Shown: piece by piece, positions 16,148-24,426 of the stretch | How positions within the stretch are numbered: position 1 is the first letter of the stretch | How the letters are laid out: the number at the start of each line of letters is the position of its first letter | Assembly: GCA_028712255.1 (NCBI GenBank) | Contig: JAQTQJ010000005.1 | Coordinates: 84,950-118,121, forward strand | Origin: Candidatus Omnitrophota bacterium | Lineage (GTDB): Bacteria > Omnitrophota > Gorgyraeia > Gygaellales > Profunditerraquicolaceae | Direction of reading: 5' to 3' | Length of the DNA: 33,172 nt | Notes under the pieces: model-generated | Database searches by the model: none | Seen by the model: the letters and a program-made list of their open reading frames with translations, nothing else | What the model was told of the DNA's origin: nothing | Position numbers and translations under genes: made by a program

Positions 16148-16834
16148 ATGATGATTAAATATTATCCTGTAAATCTGGCGTTAAGGAATAAAAAATGCGT
16201 GGTAATTGGCGCCGGGCAAGTTGCGTTCCGTAAGGCTAAGCGAATTTTAGAATATGGGGGGCGCGTTTGGGTAATTGGTGAAAAGATAGCGCCGCAGCTG
16301 AGAAGATTAGTTGAGAAGAAGGGAATTGTATTTAAGAATAAAAGAGCTGATTTAAAGGATCTGTGTGGCGCGTTTTTGGTGATTGCCGCTACTGGCGATA
16401 GAAAATTAAACGCTCGGATTTGCGCTTATTGCCTGAGAAAAAATATCTTAGTTAATGTGGTAGATTCGCCTAAGGATTGTAATTTTATTCTGCCTTCGGT
16501 TCTAAGAAGAGGAAGTTTGACTATAAGCGTATCCACCAATGGGGTAAGTCCGGCGCTAGCCAAAAAAATCCGGCAGGATATCCAACAGAGGTTTGGTTCT
16601 GAATATGCTAAATTATTGCGTTTGATGAAGGATATCCGTCCTCAGGCTTTGAAAGAAATAAAAAACCCGCGAATCAGAAACCTCCTTTTTAAAAGGATGT
16701 TACAACCGGAAATACTAAGCCTTCTTAAAAAAAATAAAGAGCAGAAAGCAAGAAAGAGAATAAAGAAAGGTTTAAAGATTTTATTAGGAGCTAAGGGGGT
16801 TATGAGCAAGAAAGAAGGTGTGGGGTGGATTTAG
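16148..16834 (+). CDS. Precorrin-2 dehydrogenase, possibly also sirohydrochlorin ferrochelatase
   Basis: Oxidises precorrin-2 to sirohydrochlorin with NAD+, the step after the CobA reaction. The N-terminal YYPVNLALRNKKCVVIGAG and GQVAFRKAKRIL form the NAD-binding Rossmann motif (GAGQVA at 21-26), and ISVSTNGVSPALAKKIRQDI is the family signature near residues 125-145. The 228-residue length matches SirC/Met8-type proteins with a basic C-terminal extension. Because no separate chelatase (SirB, CbiK or CbiX) is in the cluster, the protein may also insert iron as yeast Met8 does, but that is inference. It overlaps hemA by ten bases and starts ten bases after apbE. Confidence 0.9.
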   Translation: MMIKYYPVNLALRNKKCVVIGAGQVAFRKAKRILEYGGRVWVIGEKIAPQLRRLVEKKGIVFKNKRADLKDLCGAFLVIAATGDRKLNARICAYCLRKNILVNVVDSPKDCNFILPSVLRRGSLTISVSTNGVSPALAKKIRQDIQQRFGSEYAKLLRLMKDIRPQALKEIKNPRIRNLLFKRMLQPEILSLLKKNKEQKARKRIKKGLKILLGAKGVMSKKEGVGWI

Positions 16835-17892
16835 CAGTTATAGGTATTAATCATAAGATGGCTCCGGTGGGGATTAGGGAAAAATTTTCATTTTCGTCTA
16901 AGCAGATTGTTGAAGTTAACCGGATGCTTAAGGGGCAGGGGGCCTTGTCGGAAAACTTAATCCTATCTACTTGTAACCGGATGGAGATATATGTGGTGGT
17001 TGGCCAGAAAAAAGATTTTATCGGCCCAGTCAAAGATTTTTTAAGTAGGTTCCATAATTTGCGCCTTGCCGATTATGAAGGTATGTTTTATGTTTACAGG
17101 GATAAAGAGGCAATAGAGCATCTATTTAGGGTTTCCTCGGGCCTTGATTCCATGGTTATCGGAGAAATGGAGATATTAGGCCAGGTTAAAAAGGCTTACC
17201 AGGATGCCAGGGAAAGCCGCTCTACTGGCAAGATATTAAACAGGTTATTTGAGAAGGCGTTGAACACCGCAAAAAAAATACGCAGCGATACTCTTGTTGG
17301 ACGTGGAGCTATTTCAGTGAGTTCAGCTGCGATAAGGTTGGCAAAAAAGATATTGGGGGGGGTAGACGGTAAAGTTGCTTTGGTTATTAGTGCAGGCCTA
17401 ATTGGAGAGCAATTAGTTTCATATTTAAAGAAAAGCGGGATTAAAAATATACTGGTTGCCAATCGCACGCTAGATAAAGCGAAAATTCTAACCGATAAAT
17501 TTTCCGCGACCGCGGTTAGCTTTGATAGTTTTAAAGAGAGATTAGGAGATGTGGATATAGTTATTACTTCTACCGGCGCCCCGTATTGTATTATCCATAA
17601 AGACGATATGCTAGGCTTCATGCCTAAGAGAAAACAGAAGCCGCTTTTTATTATTGATTTGGCAGTGCCGCGCGATGTAGATGCAGAGGTAAGTAAAATT
17701 GATAATGTTTATCTCTATAATATCGATGACTTGCAAAAAATTATTGAGCAGAATATATCTTTAAGAAAGAACGAATTAGATACTTGCGACAGGATTATTG
17801 ATAATTCCACCGAGGCCTTTATGGATTGGTGGTTAAAGGAAAACATAAAATATGGTGCTCAAGAGTTTGATTATAGGTTCGCGCGCAAGTAA
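16825..17892 (+). CDS. hemA: Glutamyl-tRNA reductase, apparently lacking the dimerisation domain
   Basis: Reduces glutamyl-tRNA to glutamate-1-semialdehyde, the first committed step of tetrapyrrole synthesis. The GTG start gives MDLAVIGINHKMAPVGIRE, the family N-terminus. The nucleophile is C50 in STCNRMEIY, and GLDSMVIGEMEILGQVKKAY completes the catalytic domain. The NADPH domain (ALVISAGLIGEQL, VANRTLDKAK) and LFIIDLAVPRDVD follow. The protein ends at residue 355, soon after EAFMDWWLKEN; most relatives run to about 410-430 with a C-terminal helical dimerisation domain. Most of that domain is absent, and hemC begins 41 bases before its stop, so a simple frameshift is not evident. Confidence 0.93.
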   Translation: MDLAVIGINHKMAPVGIREKFSFSSKQIVEVNRMLKGQGALSENLILSTCNRMEIYVVVGQKKDFIGPVKDFLSRFHNLRLADYEGMFYVYRDKEAIEHLFRVSSGLDSMVIGEMEILGQVKKAYQDARESRSTGKILNRLFEKALNTAKKIRSDTLVGRGAISVSSAAIRLAKKILGGVDGKVALVISAGLIGEQLVSYLKKSGIKNILVANRTLDKAKILTDKFSATAVSFDSFKERLGDVDIVITSTGAPYCIIHKDDMLGFMPKRKQKPLFIIDLAVPRDVDAEVSKIDNVYLYNIDDLQKIIEQNISLRKNELDTCDRIIDNSTEAFMDWWLKENIKYGAQEFDYRFARK

Positions 17893-18772
17893 GCTGGCGC
17901 TGGTGCAGGCAAATATCGTAAAAGATCTGTTAAGAGAAAAATACCCGCTTTTGGATATAAAAATTAAAACTATTAAGACTACCGGTGATAAGATTTTGGA
18001 TTTATCTTTGGATAAGATCGGGGATAAGGGTTTATTTACCAAGGAGATTGAAGAAGTTTTATTAGCAGGTGAAATTGATTTGGCAGTACACAGTATGAAG
18101 GATTTACCCGTTGAGATAACCTCAGGTTTAAAAATAGCAGCGGTTACGCCAAGAGAAGACTTACGTGATATTTTGGTTTCCAAAGATGAATATAATATTA
18201 AGTTTCTTCCTAAAAATAGTAAGGTTGGCACAAGTAGTTTGCGCCGTCGTGCCCAGCTTTTACATCTTAGGCCGGATTTAAACATAATCGATCTACGGGG
18301 CAATATAGGCACCCGTATTCGCAAATTAAACGATGGTTTCTACGGCGCAATTATCTTAGCTTATGCCGGAGTAAAGCGGCTGGGGCTTAAGTTATCGATG
18401 TCGGTTATTCCTCTGGAAGAAGTTTTACCCCAGGCTGCCCAGGGCGCTTTAGGAATCCAGATTTTGCAAGGTAGAATGGATATAGAGGAAATAGTAAAAA
18501 CGTTGGATGATGAGCTCTCGCATCTTTGTATTAACGCGGAACGCTCAGTGTTGTCTAGATTAGGAGGCGGATGCCATGCTCCGATAGGGGTGTATGCGCA
18601 AATAGAGAGGGATAAAATAATTATTAATGCCGGTGTGTTTTCCCTGGATGGTAAAGTTGCAATAAAAGATAAGATTTCCGGAGACAAGAAAGATGGAGAG
18701 GGTTTGGGATTGGCTCTGGCGGATAAATTACTTGTTAACGGGGCAAAAAATATTCTTGAAAGAATAGGCTAA
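17852..18772 (+). CDS. hemC: Hydroxymethylbilane synthase (porphobilinogen deaminase)
   Basis: Joins four porphobilinogens into hydroxymethylbilane. The N-terminus IGSRASKLALVQAN and the core VGTSSLRRRAQLL, IDLRGNIGTRIRKL, AYAGVKRLGL are canonical; C241 in GGGCHAPIG binds the dipyrromethane cofactor. It has 306 residues, a normal length. The ATG at 17852 lies within the hemA coding region and is preceded by AAAGGA at the right distance. The cobA-hemD fusion starts four bases after its stop. Confidence 0.96.
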   Translation: MVLKSLIIGSRASKLALVQANIVKDLLREKYPLLDIKIKTIKTTGDKILDLSLDKIGDKGLFTKEIEEVLLAGEIDLAVHSMKDLPVEITSGLKIAAVTPREDLRDILVSKDEYNIKFLPKNSKVGTSSLRRRAQLLHLRPDLNIIDLRGNIGTRIRKLNDGFYGAIILAYAGVKRLGLKLSMSVIPLEEVLPQAAQGALGIQILQGRMDIEEIVKTLDDELSHLCINAERSVLSRLGGGCHAPIGVYAQIERDKIIINAGVFSLDGKVAIKDKISGDKKDGEGLGLALADKLLVNGAKNILERIG

Positions 18773-18776
18773 AAAC

Positions 18777-20300
18777 ATGCTTAAGCCAAAAGTATATCTA
18801 ACAGGAGCTGGGCCGGGTGATTCGAAATTAATTACTGTTAAAGGCCTCCAGTTGATCAAGCGGGCTGATTGTATTATCTATGATTATTTGGTTAATTCCA
18901 ATCTGCTTCAAAATGCGCAAAGCAATTGTAAGTTAATATATGTAGGTAAAAAATCCGGCGCCCATACTTTGCCGCAAGATGAAATCAATCAACTGCTTGT
19001 AAGAGAAGCGCGTATGCATAAGGTAGTCGTGAGGCTTAAGGGCGGAGACCCATTAATTTTTGGCAGGGGAGCGGAAGAAGCGCTTTATTTGAAGAAGAGA
19101 AAAATAGATTTTGAAATTGTACCGGGAGTAACCAGCGCAATTGCAGTTGCCACATATGCCGGTATTCCGCTTACAGTCAGGAGCCAAAATTCTACTGTTG
19201 GGTTTATTACTGGTAATGAAGACCCTAAAAAAAAAGATTCTAATATTAATTGGGAAGCTCTTGTTCAAGGATTGGGTACAATGGTTTTCTTAATGGGCGT
19301 AGGTAATTTAGAGAAAATAATTGGGAAATTAATTGAGAATGGAAAGCCGCCTAAAACGCTTGTTGCGATAATCAGGTGGGGGACAACTGGAAAACAAAAA
19401 ACTATTACCGGGACCCTAAAAAATATTGTGCAGTTGGCTAAAGAAAGCAAAATTACTCCGCCGGCAATAATTGTAGTTGGCGAGGTGGTTAAATTCAGAA
19501 AAGATTTAAACTGGTTTGAGAAAAAGCCGTTATTAGGCAAGAGAATTTTGGTTACGCGCAGCAGAGAACAGGCAAGTTTACTTTCTGAGAAATTAATCGA
19601 CTTAGGCGCTGAAGTTATTGAAATTCCAGTAATTAAAATTGTATCTCTTAAAGCTGATATTCAGCTACAGAAAGCATTTTCGCAGAATGAATACGATTGG
19701 GTATTTTTTAGCAGTCAAAATGGTGTTGCGGAATTTACGGAATTCTTAAAGAGAACTGGTAAAGATAGCCGAATATTCGCAAGGGCTCAGGTTTGTGCGA
19801 TTGGCTCTGAGACAGCAAAGTCATTGGTTAGGATAGGGATAAGAGCAGATTACGTACCCGTACAATTCTGCGCTAAGGCAATTGTCAAACATTTTAATGA
19901 TATTAAATTAAAAAGTGGTAGCGCTTTGATACTGCGTACAAAACAGGCGCCCGATGTGCTTCCGGATGGGCTTAAAAAACTGGGATTTAAGGTCAAAGTA
20001 ATTGATTTATATGATACTCTTGTTGAAAAAAAGAGCGCGCCAAAATTAAAAGAATGTTTAAAGCAGGGAGTAGGTTTAGTTACCTTTACCAGCTCCTCAA
20101 GTGTGAAGAATTTTATGGAGTTACTGGGTAAAGATTACCGCAGCCTGCTTAAAGGCGTCTGCCTTGCTTCCATCGGCCCGGTTACATCTACGACTATCCG
20201 AGAATATGGTTTAAAAGTAAATCAAGAAGCAATGGTTTATACAATTGATGGTTTAGTAGAGTCGATTCAAAAAACAAAAAGGAAACAGTTTTCAGGCTAA
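18777..20300 (+). CDS. cobA-hemD: Uroporphyrinogen-III C-methyltransferase / uroporphyrinogen-III synthase fusion
   Basis: A 507-residue two-domain enzyme. Residues 1-245 are the SAM-dependent methyltransferase (KVYLTGAGPGDSKLITVKG, VVRLKGGDPLIFGRGAEEA, PGVTSAIAVATYAGIPLT), which makes precorrin-2. Residues about 255-505 are HemD (GKRILVTRSREQASLL, WVFFSSQNGVAEF, VTFTSSSSVKNF, CLASIGPVTSTTIREYG), which closes hydroxymethylbilane to uroporphyrinogen III. The fusion is widespread in anaerobes and channels uroporphyrinogen III toward siroheme. It sits between hemC and ahbC, consistent with the siroheme-dependent heme route. Confidence 0.95.
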   Translation: MLKPKVYLTGAGPGDSKLITVKGLQLIKRADCIIYDYLVNSNLLQNAQSNCKLIYVGKKSGAHTLPQDEINQLLVREARMHKVVVRLKGGDPLIFGRGAEEALYLKKRKIDFEIVPGVTSAIAVATYAGIPLTVRSQNSTVGFITGNEDPKKKDSNINWEALVQGLGTMVFLMGVGNLEKIIGKLIENGKPPKTLVAIIRWGTTGKQKTITGTLKNIVQLAKESKITPPAIIVVGEVVKFRKDLNWFEKKPLLGKRILVTRSREQASLLSEKLIDLGAEVIEIPVIKIVSLKADIQLQKAFSQNEYDWVFFSSQNGVAEFTEFLKRTGKDSRIFARAQVCAIGSETAKSLVRIGIRADYVPVQFCAKAIVKHFNDIKLKSGSALILRTKQAPDVLPDGLKKLGFKVKVIDLYDTLVEKKSAPKLKECLKQGVGLVTFTSSSSVKNFMELLGKDYRSLLKGVCLASIGPVTSTTIREYGLKVNQEAMVYTIDGLVESIQKTKRKQFSG

Positions 20301-20327
20301 TCGGGAAATAGGGTTATAAGAAATAAG

Positions 20328-21479
20328 ATGATTAACTGCACGAGATTACTTTGCGAAAAAGCTGGGTTTTATGATGAGATACGCTACCAAAAGGGGAAGC
20401 CTGCAGATACAAATCGTCCGATTGTGGTTTGGAACTCTACACTCCGCTGCAACTTAAAATGTATTCATTGTTATATTGATGCCAAAAAATCCCCTGGTGC
20501 CGGTGAGCTTACCACGCAGGAGGCAAAAATACTTATTGATGACCTGGCTGCTTTTGGCGTCCCGGTAATTTTGTTTTCTGGAGGCGAGCCATTTATCCGT
20601 GAGGATTTATTTGAGCTGGGAAAATATGCCAAAGAGCGTGGCCTACGCACGGTAATTTCAACCAATGGCACTTTAATCACCGATGATATTGTTAAAAGAG
20701 TCAAAGACGCCGGATTTTCTTATGTTGGTATAAGTTTGGATGGTTTAGAATCAATCAATGATAAGTTTAGAGGGCAAAAAGGCGCATTTAAGAAAACTTT
20801 ATCCGGCATAAGGAATTGCCTGTCCAATAATGTGCGTGTGGGGTTGCGTTTTACCATCAATAAGTATAATTTTAAAGATGTTTCCGGTATCTTTGATTTA
20901 GTTGAAGCGGAGAATATTCCTCGTGTTTGTTTTTATCATCTGGTTTATTCCGGAAGAGCAAGCGCGATGATTGATGATGATCTAACGCATCAAGAGGCGC
21001 GCGATACCATGGATTTGATTTTTGCTCGCTGCAGAGGGCTTTCTAAAACTAATACGGAGATATTAACCGTGGATAATCACGCCGATGGTGTTTATTTATA
21101 TATGAAGTTAATTAAAGATGATCTCAAAAGAGCGCAAAGAGCTTTAGAGCTGCTTAAGATTAATGGTGGTAATAAATCGGGAATTGGCATTTCCAATGTG
21201 GATAATTTAGGTAATGTGCATCCGGATCAGTTCTGGAGAGAGCATGTTCTTGGCAATGTTAAGCAGAAGAAGTTTAGCGAAATCTGGATGGACCAGAGCA
21301 ACCAATTACTGCGTAATTTAAGAAATCGCCTACAGCTTTTAAAAGGTAAATGTGGCCGTTGTAATTTTAAGAATATATGCGCTGGAAATTTTCGGGCGCG
21401 TTCTGAGGCATTTTACGGTGATCTCTGGCAAGAGGATCCTGCCTGCTATCTGACTGAAGAAGAAGTTTTAAACAGATGA
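20328..21479 (+). CDS. ahbC: Radical SAM 12,18-didecarboxysiroheme deacetylase (AhbC)
   Basis: Removes two acetate side chains from 12,18-didecarboxysiroheme to give Fe-coproporphyrin III in the alternative heme pathway. The radical SAM cluster ligands are C41, C45 and C48 (CNLKCIHC), followed by the SAM-binding GGEP and STNGTLI. The C-terminal Cys-rich region (CGRCNFKNICAGNFRARSEA) fits an auxiliary [4Fe-4S] cluster, and NLGNVHPDQFW plus GDLWQEDPACYLTEEE are typical of AhbC/NirJ proteins. It has 383 residues. The end overlaps hemB by four bases. NirJ of heme d1 synthesis is close in sequence, but the presence of ahbD and absence of other nir genes favour AhbC. Confidence 0.9.
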   Translation: MINCTRLLCEKAGFYDEIRYQKGKPADTNRPIVVWNSTLRCNLKCIHCYIDAKKSPGAGELTTQEAKILIDDLAAFGVPVILFSGGEPFIREDLFELGKYAKERGLRTVISTNGTLITDDIVKRVKDAGFSYVGISLDGLESINDKFRGQKGAFKKTLSGIRNCLSNNVRVGLRFTINKYNFKDVSGIFDLVEAENIPRVCFYHLVYSGRASAMIDDDLTHQEARDTMDLIFARCRGLSKTNTEILTVDNHADGVYLYMKLIKDDLKRAQRALELLKINGGNKSGIGISNVDNLGNVHPDQFWREHVLGNVKQKKFSEIWMDQSNQLLRNLRNRLQLLKGKCGRCNFKNICAGNFRARSEAFYGDLWQEDPACYLTEEEVLNR

Positions 21480-22474
21480 GTTTGAGAGATAGACGAAAAA
21501 ATGAGCTAACACGTAAGAAATTACGTGAAACGCAAGAGTTATCGGCAAAAGATTTGATTATGCCTATCTTTGTGAAAGAAGGCATTTTAGAAAAAAAAGA
21601 AATCAAGTCAATGCCGGGAATTTATCAGTTTTCTTTGAAGCAAGTTGTTAAACAAGCGGAAGAAATCTATAGTTTAGGGATACCATCAATAATTTTATTT
21701 GGCATACCCGCGCATAAAGATAAAATTGGTTCTGTAGCTTACGACAAAAAAGGAATCGTGCAAGAGGCAATAGGCGCAATTAAAACAGCTGTTCCGAGAT
21801 TGAATGTAATTGCTGATGTTTGTATGTGTGGATATACAACGCATGGCCATTGCGGAATTATAAAAAATTCTTACGTTGATAATGTTCAAACAGTAAAAAT
21901 GTTAAGTAGGATTGCTCTTTCATATGCGTGCGCAGGCGCAGATACTGTCGCTCCTAGCGCGATGATGGATGGGCAAGTCAGAGCGATAAAAGAAGTGTTG
22001 ATAAGAAATAATTATCCGAAAGTAAGGATTTTAGCTTATTCGGTAAAATACGCTTCTAGTTTTTATAACCCTTTCAGGGACGCGGTTGAGTCAGCTCCTA
22101 AATTTGGCGATAGGAAAACCTATCAGATGGATTATTATAATTCTGATGAAGCAATACTTGAGGCCAAACTTGATATCCAGGAGGGCGCGGATATGCTGAT
22201 GGTAAAGCCGGCATTAGGATACCAGGACATAATCTATAGGATTAAAAAGGAATTAAAATTTCCGCTTGCCTGTTATTCTGTAAGCGGTGAGTACGCGATG
22301 ATTAAAGCCGCTTCAGTTAAAGGGTATCTTGATGAAAAAAAAGTGCTACTTGAGACTATGACGGGTTTTAAGCGCGCAGGCGCCGATTTAATTATTTCTT
22401 ACTATGCTCAGGATCTGGCCAGATGGCTAAAACAATGGGGACGGTTCTCGAAGAGAACCGTCCCCATGATTTAA
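21476..22474 (+). CDS. hemB: Delta-aminolevulinic acid dehydratase (porphobilinogen synthase)
   Basis: Condenses two 5-aminolevulinates into porphobilinogen. The zinc site C116, C118, C126 (DVCMCGYTTHGHCG) and Schiff-base lysines K191 (SVKYASSFYNPFR) and K244 (MLMVKPALGYQD) are present, so this is the zinc type. It has 332 residues. The family normally ends near YYAQDLARWLKQ (residue 320); the last 12 residues, WGRFSKRTVPMI, are encoded by a REP-like palindrome (22435-22467) that supplies the end of the frame. The stop is one base before ahbD. ATG 21476 overlaps the ahbC stop as ATGA. Confidence 0.96.
   Translation: MSLRDRRKNELTRKKLRETQELSAKDLIMPIFVKEGILEKKEIKSMPGIYQFSLKQVVKQAEEIYSLGIPSIILFGIPAHKDKIGSVAYDKKGIVQEAIGAIKTAVPRLNVIADVCMCGYTTHGHCGIIKNSYVDNVQTVKMLSRIALSYACAGADTVAPSAMMDGQVRAIKEVLIRNNYPKVRILAYSVKYASSFYNPFRDAVESAPKFGDRKTYQMDYYNSDEAILEAKLDIQEGADMLMVKPALGYQDIIYRIKKELKFPLACYSVSGEYAMIKAASVKGYLDEKKVLLETMTGFKRAGADLIISYYAQDLARWLKQWGRFSKRTVPMI
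22435..22467. repeat. REP-like perfect palindrome at the hemB/ahbD junction
   Basis: ATGGGGACGGTTCTC (22435-22449) is followed by the three-base loop GAA and the exact reverse complement (22453-22467): 15 bp with no mismatch. Palindromes carrying a GGGGACGGTTCT core are, from memory, a recurrent class of dispersed REP-type elements associated with REP-associated tyrosine transposases; no transposase lies here. It encodes the last residues of HemB and ends nine bases before the ahbD start codon, so the mRNA hairpin may affect ahbD translation or mRNA stability. Confidence 0.75.
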
Positions 22475-22475
22475 A

Positions 22476-23504
22476 ATGAATAATTCAAGTACCCTAAGGA
22501 TGATTGCCTGGGAGCTTACTCGTAGGTGTAATTTAGCCTGCAGCCATTGCCGCGCTTCTAGCAAATATGGGCCGTATGACAATGAGTTGACTACAAATGA
22601 ATGCTTTAAATTGATAGATGAGATTACGTCTTTTAATAATCCAATCATAATTCTTACCGGAGGGGAACCATTATTAAGAGAAGATATTTTTGAGATTGCC
22701 AAATATGGGAAGAAAAAAGGTTTAAGGATGGTTTTGGCGACCAATGGAACATTGCTTACTTATGAGAATGTCGCAGAAATTATACAGGTGGGTATAAAAA
22801 GAATTTCTGTAAGTTTAGACGGCTCTGATGCGGCTACTCATGATAATTTAAGGCAGGTTTTTGGGGCCTTTAAGCAGGTTTGTGAGGGCCTAGCCAAGGC
22901 AAAGAAAGCCGGCCTTGAATTTCAGATAAATTCCACGGTTACCAAGCGCAACATTAAATTACTTTCTCAAATTATGGATTTGGCCAAGAAGCTCGGTGCT
23001 AAAGCGCATCATATTTTCCTGCTTGTACCTACAGGCCGCGCTAAGGGTATGATAGGCGAAGAGTTGTCGGCGGCGGAATACGAAGAGACGCTTAAGAGGC
23101 TGGCTAAAGAGAAGGATAAATCAACTTTAGAGATAAAGATTACCTGTGCTCCGCATCTAAACCGTATTTTACTACAGGAGCATCTTGAACCTGCCGTTTC
23201 TTTAACCGGCAAGGGATGTATGGCGGGAGTAAGTTTTTGTTTTATTTCGCATACCGGAGATTTGCAGCCTTGCGGGTATTTAGATATAAAATGCGGTAAT
23301 GTAAGGGAAAAGGAGTTTAAGAAAATCTGGGCAGAATCGGAAGTATTTAATAATTTAAGTGATTTCTCTAAATATAAAGGTAAATGCGGTATCTGTGAAT
23401 TCAGGACAGTTTGCGCAGGATGCCGCGCCAGGGCCTATGCCGTATCCAAAGATTATTTAGAAGAGGAGCCGTATTGTGTCTATATACCAAAGGCAAAGGA
23501 GTAA
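22476..23504 (+). CDS. ahbD: Radical SAM heme b synthase (AhbD)
   Basis: Converts the two propionates of Fe-coproporphyrin III to vinyls, giving heme b, the last step of the siroheme-dependent pathway. The N-terminus LRMIAWELTRRCNLACSHCR is characteristic, with cluster ligands C18, C22 and C25; the SAM-binding GGEPLLR and ATNGTLL follow. A C-terminal CGICEFRTVCAGC region fits an auxiliary cluster. It has 342 residues. The ATG at 22476 lies directly after the REP-like palindrome and has no visible ribosome binding site. The end overlaps ahbA by 29 bases. Confidence 0.92.
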   Translation: MNNSSTLRMIAWELTRRCNLACSHCRASSKYGPYDNELTTNECFKLIDEITSFNNPIIILTGGEPLLREDIFEIAKYGKKKGLRMVLATNGTLLTYENVAEIIQVGIKRISVSLDGSDAATHDNLRQVFGAFKQVCEGLAKAKKAGLEFQINSTVTKRNIKLLSQIMDLAKKLGAKAHHIFLLVPTGRAKGMIGEELSAAEYEETLKRLAKEKDKSTLEIKITCAPHLNRILLQEHLEPAVSLTGKGCMAGVSFCFISHTGDLQPCGYLDIKCGNVREKEFKKIWAESEVFNNLSDFSKYKGKCGICEFRTVCAGCRARAYAVSKDYLEEEPYCVYIPKAKE

Positions 23505-23961
23505 ATTAAGTTTACTGGACAGGCGTCTTTTGAATTGTTTACAGGAGGATATTCCTTTTATGGAGAGGCCTTGGGAAGTTATAGCTGATAAATTGGATAT
23601 TAAAGAGGATTATCTTTTAAAAAGAATCGCTGCATTAAAAAAACAAGGCGTAATTCGCAGAATAAGCGCGGTTTTCTCCCCCCGTAAGATTGGTTTTGTC
23701 TCTACTTTAGTAGCCGCAAAAATTACTTCCGGATATATTGAAAAAGTTGCCAAGGGGATAAATTTGTATCCCGAGGTTACTCATAATTACAAGAGGGATG
23801 GCGAGTATAACCTTTGGTTTACTTTGATTGCTCGGGATACTAAGAGAATCGCCCAAATTATAACTGAGCTCAAGGAAGATAGTGAGATTAGGAAGATTTC
23901 GGAATTTCCGGTAATAAAGATATTTAAAATTGATGTAAAGTTTCCGATAAAAAATTCATAA
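23476..23961 (+). CDS. ahbA: Siroheme decarboxylase subunit AhbA
   Basis: Lrp/AsnC-related protein that, with AhbB, removes carboxyl groups from siroheme to give 12,18-didecarboxysiroheme. It has 161 residues: a winged-helix part (LLDRRLLNCLQEDIPF to KKQGVIRRISAVFSPRKIG) and an Lrp-like ligand domain with EVTHNYKRDGEYNLWFTL, the family signature. GTG 23476 is supported by GAGGAG seven bases upstream and lies within ahbD. The neighbours ahbC, ahbD and ahbB separate it from ordinary Lrp regulators. AhbA rather than AhbB is chosen from the WFTL signature. Confidence 0.88.
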   Translation: MSIYQRQRSKLSLLDRRLLNCLQEDIPFMERPWEVIADKLDIKEDYLLKRIAALKKQGVIRRISAVFSPRKIGFVSTLVAAKITSGYIEKVAKGINLYPEVTHNYKRDGEYNLWFTLIARDTKRIAQIITELKEDSEIRKISEFPVIKIFKIDVKFPIKNS

Positions 23962-23963
23962 AA

Positions 23964-24425
23964 ATGCTTTCAAAGCTCGATAAAAGTATAATCAGTTTAA
24001 TCTCTCAGGATATTCCGTTGGTTAAGCAGCCTTTCAGAAAATTGTCTTGTAAACTTGGTATAAAACAAAAGGTTCTTCTTAGGAGGCTGAGGTTTTATAA
24101 AGCAAACAATCTCTTGCGTAAATTTTGTGCGAGTTTTAACCATAGAAAAATAGGTCTCAGATATAATGCGATGGTAGTTTGGAATATTCCGTCGGAACGC
24201 CTTAATAAAGCGGGCAGTTTAATGGCTAGCTTTCCACAAATCAGCCATTGTTATCAGAGAAAAAAGGCGCCTGGTTGGAATTATAACCTTTATTCAATGA
24301 TTCACGCTAGCTCTAAAAAAGAGTGTTTGAATGTGGTTAAAGGTATTCATAGAAGAATAGGCTGTAAAGGTTATAATGTTTTGTTTTCTTCGGAAGAATA
24401 CAAAAAAACTGCAGCTAATTATTAA
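23964..24425 (+). CDS. ahbB: Siroheme decarboxylase subunit AhbB
   Basis: Second Lrp-like component of siroheme decarboxylase, 153 residues, two bases after ahbA. Residues 1-65 form the winged helix (LDKSIISLISQDIPLVKQPF, LLRRLRFYKANNLLRKF). The C-terminal half carries HRKIGLRYNAMVVWNIP, ISHCYQRKKAPGWNYNLYSM and the tail SSEEYKKTAANY, which are typical of AhbB. The shared DNA-binding-like N-terminus is a family feature and need not mean DNA binding. Its stop is directly before the hemL GTG. Confidence 0.88.
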   Translation: MLSKLDKSIISLISQDIPLVKQPFRKLSCKLGIKQKVLLRRLRFYKANNLLRKFCASFNHRKIGLRYNAMVVWNIPSERLNKAGSLMASFPQISHCYQRKKAPGWNYNLYSMIHASSKKECLNVVKGIHRRIGCKGYNVLFSSEEYKKTAANY

Positions 24426-24426
24426 T

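Noticed and set aside
17833-18324. 163-codon reverse-strand frame opposite hemC
   Set aside because: It mirrors a fully conserved hemC, has no family resemblance and no ribosome binding site; the same applies to reverse frames opposite hemA (17196-17621) and atpD (30591-31040).
23476-24425. Two ordinary Lrp/AsnC transcription regulators
   Set aside because: Their C-terminal signatures and the flanking ahbC, ahbD and hem genes identify them as siroheme decarboxylase subunits.
24376-24426. ATG at 24376 as the hemL start
   Set aside because: It would add 17 residues unlike the family and overlap ahbB by 50 bases; GTG 24427 gives the normal length.
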